Assembly: GCA_009699765.1 (NCBI GenBank)
Contig: WLNN01000036.1
Span: 1-10,842 of the forward strand
Length of the DNA: 10,842 nucleotides
Direction: 5' to 3'
From: Actinomycetota bacterium
Lineage (GTDB): Bacteria > Actinomycetota > Actinomycetes > Nanopelagicales > Nanopelagicaceae
How positions within the stretch are numbered: position 1 is the first letter of the stretch; each line of letters begins with the position of its first letter. Both the position numbers and the translations under genes were made by a program. Shown one piece after another: positions 8,882-10,842 of the stretch. The notes beneath the pieces are model-generated. The model did not search any database and was not told the DNA's origin. It was given only the letters and a program-made list of their open reading frames with translations.

Positions 8882-9504
8882 TTTCTCTCATATTTAATGG
8901 TTGTCTCACCGTAATGTCCTGGAAGTACGTGAATATCATCATTTAACGTCAAAACTTTCTTGGCAAGAGTATTTCTCATCTCCTGTGCGCTGCCGGTCGG
9001 AAGATCTGTGCGACCAATCGAACCCGCAAATAAAACATCTCCACTGATCAGATATTCATCATTTATTAAGAACATCAAAGAACCTTTGGTGTGCCCGGGT
9101 GAATGAATTGCCTTAATCGAAAGACCAACGAAATCCAAGACACTTCCATCTTTCAATAATTCAACTTGGAGTGGCTCGTCAAACTTCACCTTACTTAATC
9201 GTGCGACAAAATCCGCACCGATTATTGGCGTTGGATCGGCTATAAATCTACGGTCTTCCGGATGAATATATGCTGGAATTCCATATCCATCCGCGAGTGG
9301 CTTAACTGAAAAAGTATGATCGAGATGTCCATGGGTTAGCAATGTGGCAACAGGTTTAAGTCCTTCTTCTTCGATGACCATCTCAACTTCTGCGCTAATG
9401 TCTGGCATCCCCGGATCGACAATGATGCACTCAGCTCCTTTGCCGGTTGCAATAATCCAACAATTGGTATCAAAGAGAGATGCGACCACCGAGCGTATAA
9501 GCAT
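8851..9504 (-). CDS. Metallo-beta-lactamase-fold hydrolase (glyoxalase II-like)
   Basis: MBL-superfamily hydrolase of 217 residues, resembling the glyoxalase II-like proteins found upstream of hisS in actinobacteria (as Rv2581c). Metal ligands are visible: THGHLDH at 57-63 (H58, H60, D62, H63), His138 in HSPGHTKGS, Asp156 in ISGDVLFAG and His197 in LPGHYGET. The substrate is unknown; a thioester such as S-lactoylglutathione or mycothiol-type adducts would be a family-based guess only. The start at 9504 is chosen because AGGGG sits seven bases upstream and [14 protein letters not shown] matches the family N-terminus. A longer reading frame from an ATG at 9579 adds 25 residues rich in Arg and Pro that fit no domain. 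It is the first gene of the minus-strand series and lies divergent from the DUF349 gene. Confidence 0.93.
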   Translation of the reverse strand: MLIRSVVASLFDTNCWIIATGKGAECIIVDPGMPDISAEVEMVIEEEGLKPVATLLTHGHLDHTFSVKPLADGYGIPAYIHPEDRRFIADPTPIIGADFVARLSKVKFDEPLQVELLKDGSVLDFVGLSIKAIHSPGHTKGSLMFLINDEYLISGDVLFAGSIGRTDLPTGSAQEMRNTLAKKVLTLNDDIHVLPGHYGETTIKYERKNNPYLKELG

Positions 9505-9511
9505 GAATTCA

Positions 9512-9516
9512 CCCCT
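9512..9516 (-). promoter_or_regulatory. Shine-Dalgarno for the MBL hydrolase, decides the start at 9504
   Basis: AGGGG on the minus strand lies seven bases before the ATG at 9504. It supports this start over the in-frame ATG at 9579, which has no comparable purine-rich site upstream. Confidence 0.7.
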
Positions 9517-9625
9517 ATGAGGCCTCAATTTAGGCTCGCGATTTACGAGCACACCAGGGACAGGGTACCTTTTACTCATTACAACCGCTGATAACGGACA
9601 GGGCTAGTCGCCCCAACGCGCTGAC

Positions 9626-9632
9626 AAAGGAG
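9626..9632 (+). promoter_or_regulatory. Shine-Dalgarno for the DUF349 gene
   Basis: AAAGGAG lies six bases before the ATG at 9639 and is the strongest ribosome binding site in the window. It fixes the start of the plus-strand gene. Confidence 0.8.
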
Positions 9633-9638
9633 TCTGAC

Positions 9639-10842
9639 ATGACCGAAACACATAACCCGACAGAAATTGCTGCAAAAGCTCACGTAAGTGCAGCATCCGC
9701 GCTGATCGGAGATCCCGCACAATTCGGTCGAGTGGCAGAAGACGGAACAGTCTTTGTTCGTACTCCAGATGGCGAAAAAGCAGTAGGTTCTTATCCAGGC
9801 AAAAGCGCTGATGAAGCGCTCTCGTACTTTGTTCGTAAATTTGAAGCGCTCGCATCTGAAGTTGCATTGACAGCCGCACGGATCACAAGTGGCGCCATGG
9901 TTCCACAAGATGCATATGAAGCAGTTAAGAAATTGCGTACTCAGGTATCCGAACTCAATGGAGTAGGTAATCTGGCGGCATTAGCTGCATCAGTAGAACA
10001 GATTGAACCTCTTATTGAAGGCCATCGCGAAGCCTATGAAGCAAAGAAGGCTGCAGAGGCACAAGCTAAGGCAGCACGTCGCGAACAAATACTTGTTGAG
10101 AAAGAAAAGATAGTTGCAGAAGCTGAATCACTAGCGCTCTCCGACTCTTGGAAAGCAACCGGTGATCGCCTCAAGGTTCTTCTAGACGAATGGAAGGCTG
10201 CTCCACGTTTAGAGAAGAAGGCGGATGCAGATTTCTGGAAGCGTTTTTCTGCCTCACGAAATAAGTTTGATAAACGTCGTCGTGCGCATTTCGCGCAACT
10301 TGAAGCAGTATCTGAGAAAGTTTCAAGTGAAAAAGAAGCGATTGTTCTCGAGGCAGAAAAACTTGCAACCAGTACTGATTGGGTTGCGACAGCTCGACGA
10401 TTCAAGACGCTAATGGATTTATGGAAGGCCGCAGGACGTGGCAAGAAGAGCGATGACATGAAGCAGTGGAATCGCTTTAAAGCGGCGCAAGATCAATTCT
10501 TTGCAGCAAAGAACGCAGACCTGGAAAAACGTGAGGTGAGCATGAGTGCAAACCTCATCAAGCGCGAAGAGCTGCTGCCAAAGTTCGAAGCCCTAATTCC
10601 TTTCACTGATGTAAAAGTTGCGAAAAACGCTTTCCGTGAGCTCATGAACGAGTGGGTCAAAATCGGGATTACAAATCGCGATAAGCGCGCTGCGATGGAT
10701 GCTCGCCTGGCTGTAGTTGAGGAAGCACTCAAGAGTGCAGAGGCTGAAGTTTGGCGCAAGAGCGATCCTGCTGCAAAGGCTCGCGCGCAAGATGTTGTTA
10801 ATCAATTGAGTGAATCAATTACAAACTATGAGAAAGTTGCAG
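9639..10842 (+). CDS. DUF349 repeat protein (partial, C-terminus off the window)
   Basis: 401 codons are visible from the ATG at 9639 and the frame is open to the right edge. An N-terminal region (about 29-82) holds a small beta-rich segment, FGRVAEDGTVFVRTPDG, typical of the actinobacterial members. An Ala/Lys/Glu-rich helical linker runs from about 85 to 160. Three DUF349 repeats follow, with Trp171/Trp185, Trp248/Trp262 and Val325/Trp339 in equivalent places, exactly 77 residues apart. The third repeat has lost the first Trp. The protein looks soluble, highly charged and almost fully helical, with no signal peptide. Its role is unknown. In other actinobacteria DUF349 genes sit close to relA and hisS, consistent with this place, but that does not establish a function. 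Confidence 0.88.
   Translation, partial: MTETHNPTEIAAKAHVSAASALIGDPAQFGRVAEDGTVFVRTPDGEKAVGSYPGKSADEALSYFVRKFEALASEVALTAARITSGAMVPQDAYEAVKKLRTQVSELNGVGNLAALAASVEQIEPLIEGHREAYEAKKAAEAQAKAARREQILVEKEKIVAEAESLALSDSWKATGDRLKVLLDEWKAAPRLEKKADADFWKRFSASRNKFDKRRRAHFAQLEAVSEKVSSEKEAIVLEAEKLATSTDWVATARRFKTLMDLWKAAGRGKKSDDMKQWNRFKAAQDQFFAAKNADLEKREVSMSANLIKREELLPKFEALIPFTDVKVAKNAFRELMNEWVKIGITNRDKRAAMDARLAVVEEALKSAEAEVWRKSDPAAKARAQDVVNQLSESITNYEKVA

Larger units (their letters stand above)
9505..9638. promoter_or_regulatory. Divergent intergenic region between the MBL-hisS unit and the DUF349 gene
   Basis: Both directions must be transcribed from here. On the minus strand a TGTAAT (9583-9578) resembles a -10 box but has no clear -35. 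It overlaps the alternative upstream ATG at 9579, which would favour the 9504 start. Other structure: a perfect 10-base palindrome TGAGGCCTCA at 9518-9527 just before the MBL Shine-Dalgarno, and a GCTCG/CGAGC stem (9534-9538 with 9546-9550, seven-base loop). No good -10/-35 pair was found for the plus strand. No known operator or riboswitch is recognised. Confidence 0.4.

Noticed and set aside
8838..8887. Inverted repeat followed by a T-run on the plus strand, like a Rho-independent terminator
   Set aside because: The T-run follows the stem only on the plus strand, where no gene reads toward it. On the transcribed minus strand the stem is followed by GCAATG, the hisS start, so it cannot be a terminator for this unit.
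9604..9879. Minus-strand open frames opposite the start of the DUF349 gene
   Set aside because: They oppose a gene with a strong AAAGGAG site and family-like N-terminus. They have Cys/Arg/Leu-rich composition with no motif.
10034..10459. 141-codon open frame antisense to the DUF349 gene, Ser/Arg/Ala-rich
   Set aside because: It mirrors the Ala/Lys/Glu-rich coding strand, which leaves few stops in this frame. It has no family motif, and the plus-strand frame shows clear DUF349 repeats.

Overview
This window looks like a piece of core chromosome from a streamlined, moderately low-GC actinobacterium. By eye the GC content is in the mid-40s percent. The gene order hisS, aspS, alaS, ruvX, mltG, aroE, A24 prepilin peptidase is the conserved actinobacterial arrangement, also seen for example around the Mycobacterium tuberculosis aroE locus. 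The very short spacers and low GC suggest a freshwater planktonic lineage such as Nanopelagicales (acI). That placement is an inference from composition and synteny, not a proven assignment.

Layout. From about position 9504 down to 1, nine genes read head to tail on the minus strand: a metallo-beta-lactamase-fold hydrolase, hisS, aspS, a DUF948 membrane protein, alaS, ruvX, mltG, aroE and a prepilin peptidase cut by the left edge. Spacers run from overlaps (ATGA at mltG/aroE, 8 bases at ruvX/mltG) to about 46 bases, so all nine could belong to one long transcription unit. On the plus strand, a DUF349-repeat gene starts at 9639 and runs off the right edge. A divergent intergenic region of 134 bases (9505-9638) separates the two directions. 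There is no other gap of any size, and I see no RNA gene, CRISPR array, insertion sequence or phage remnant.

Function. Three class II aminoacyl-tRNA synthetases (His, Asp, Ala) dominate the block. AspRS carries the His and Gly signature of non-discriminating enzymes, so tRNA-Asn is probably served through GatCAB. RuvX (16S rRNA processing nuclease family), MltG (glycan-strand terminase), AroE (shikimate pathway) and a peptidase-only A24 enzyme follow. Most of this is ordinary housekeeping.

The one non-obvious structure is a perfect 11-base-pair inverted repeat at the MBL/hisS junction. It would bury the hisS Shine-Dalgarno in a hairpin whose other arm is MBL coding sequence, which suggests translational coupling. 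I did not find a credible new multi-gene system here.
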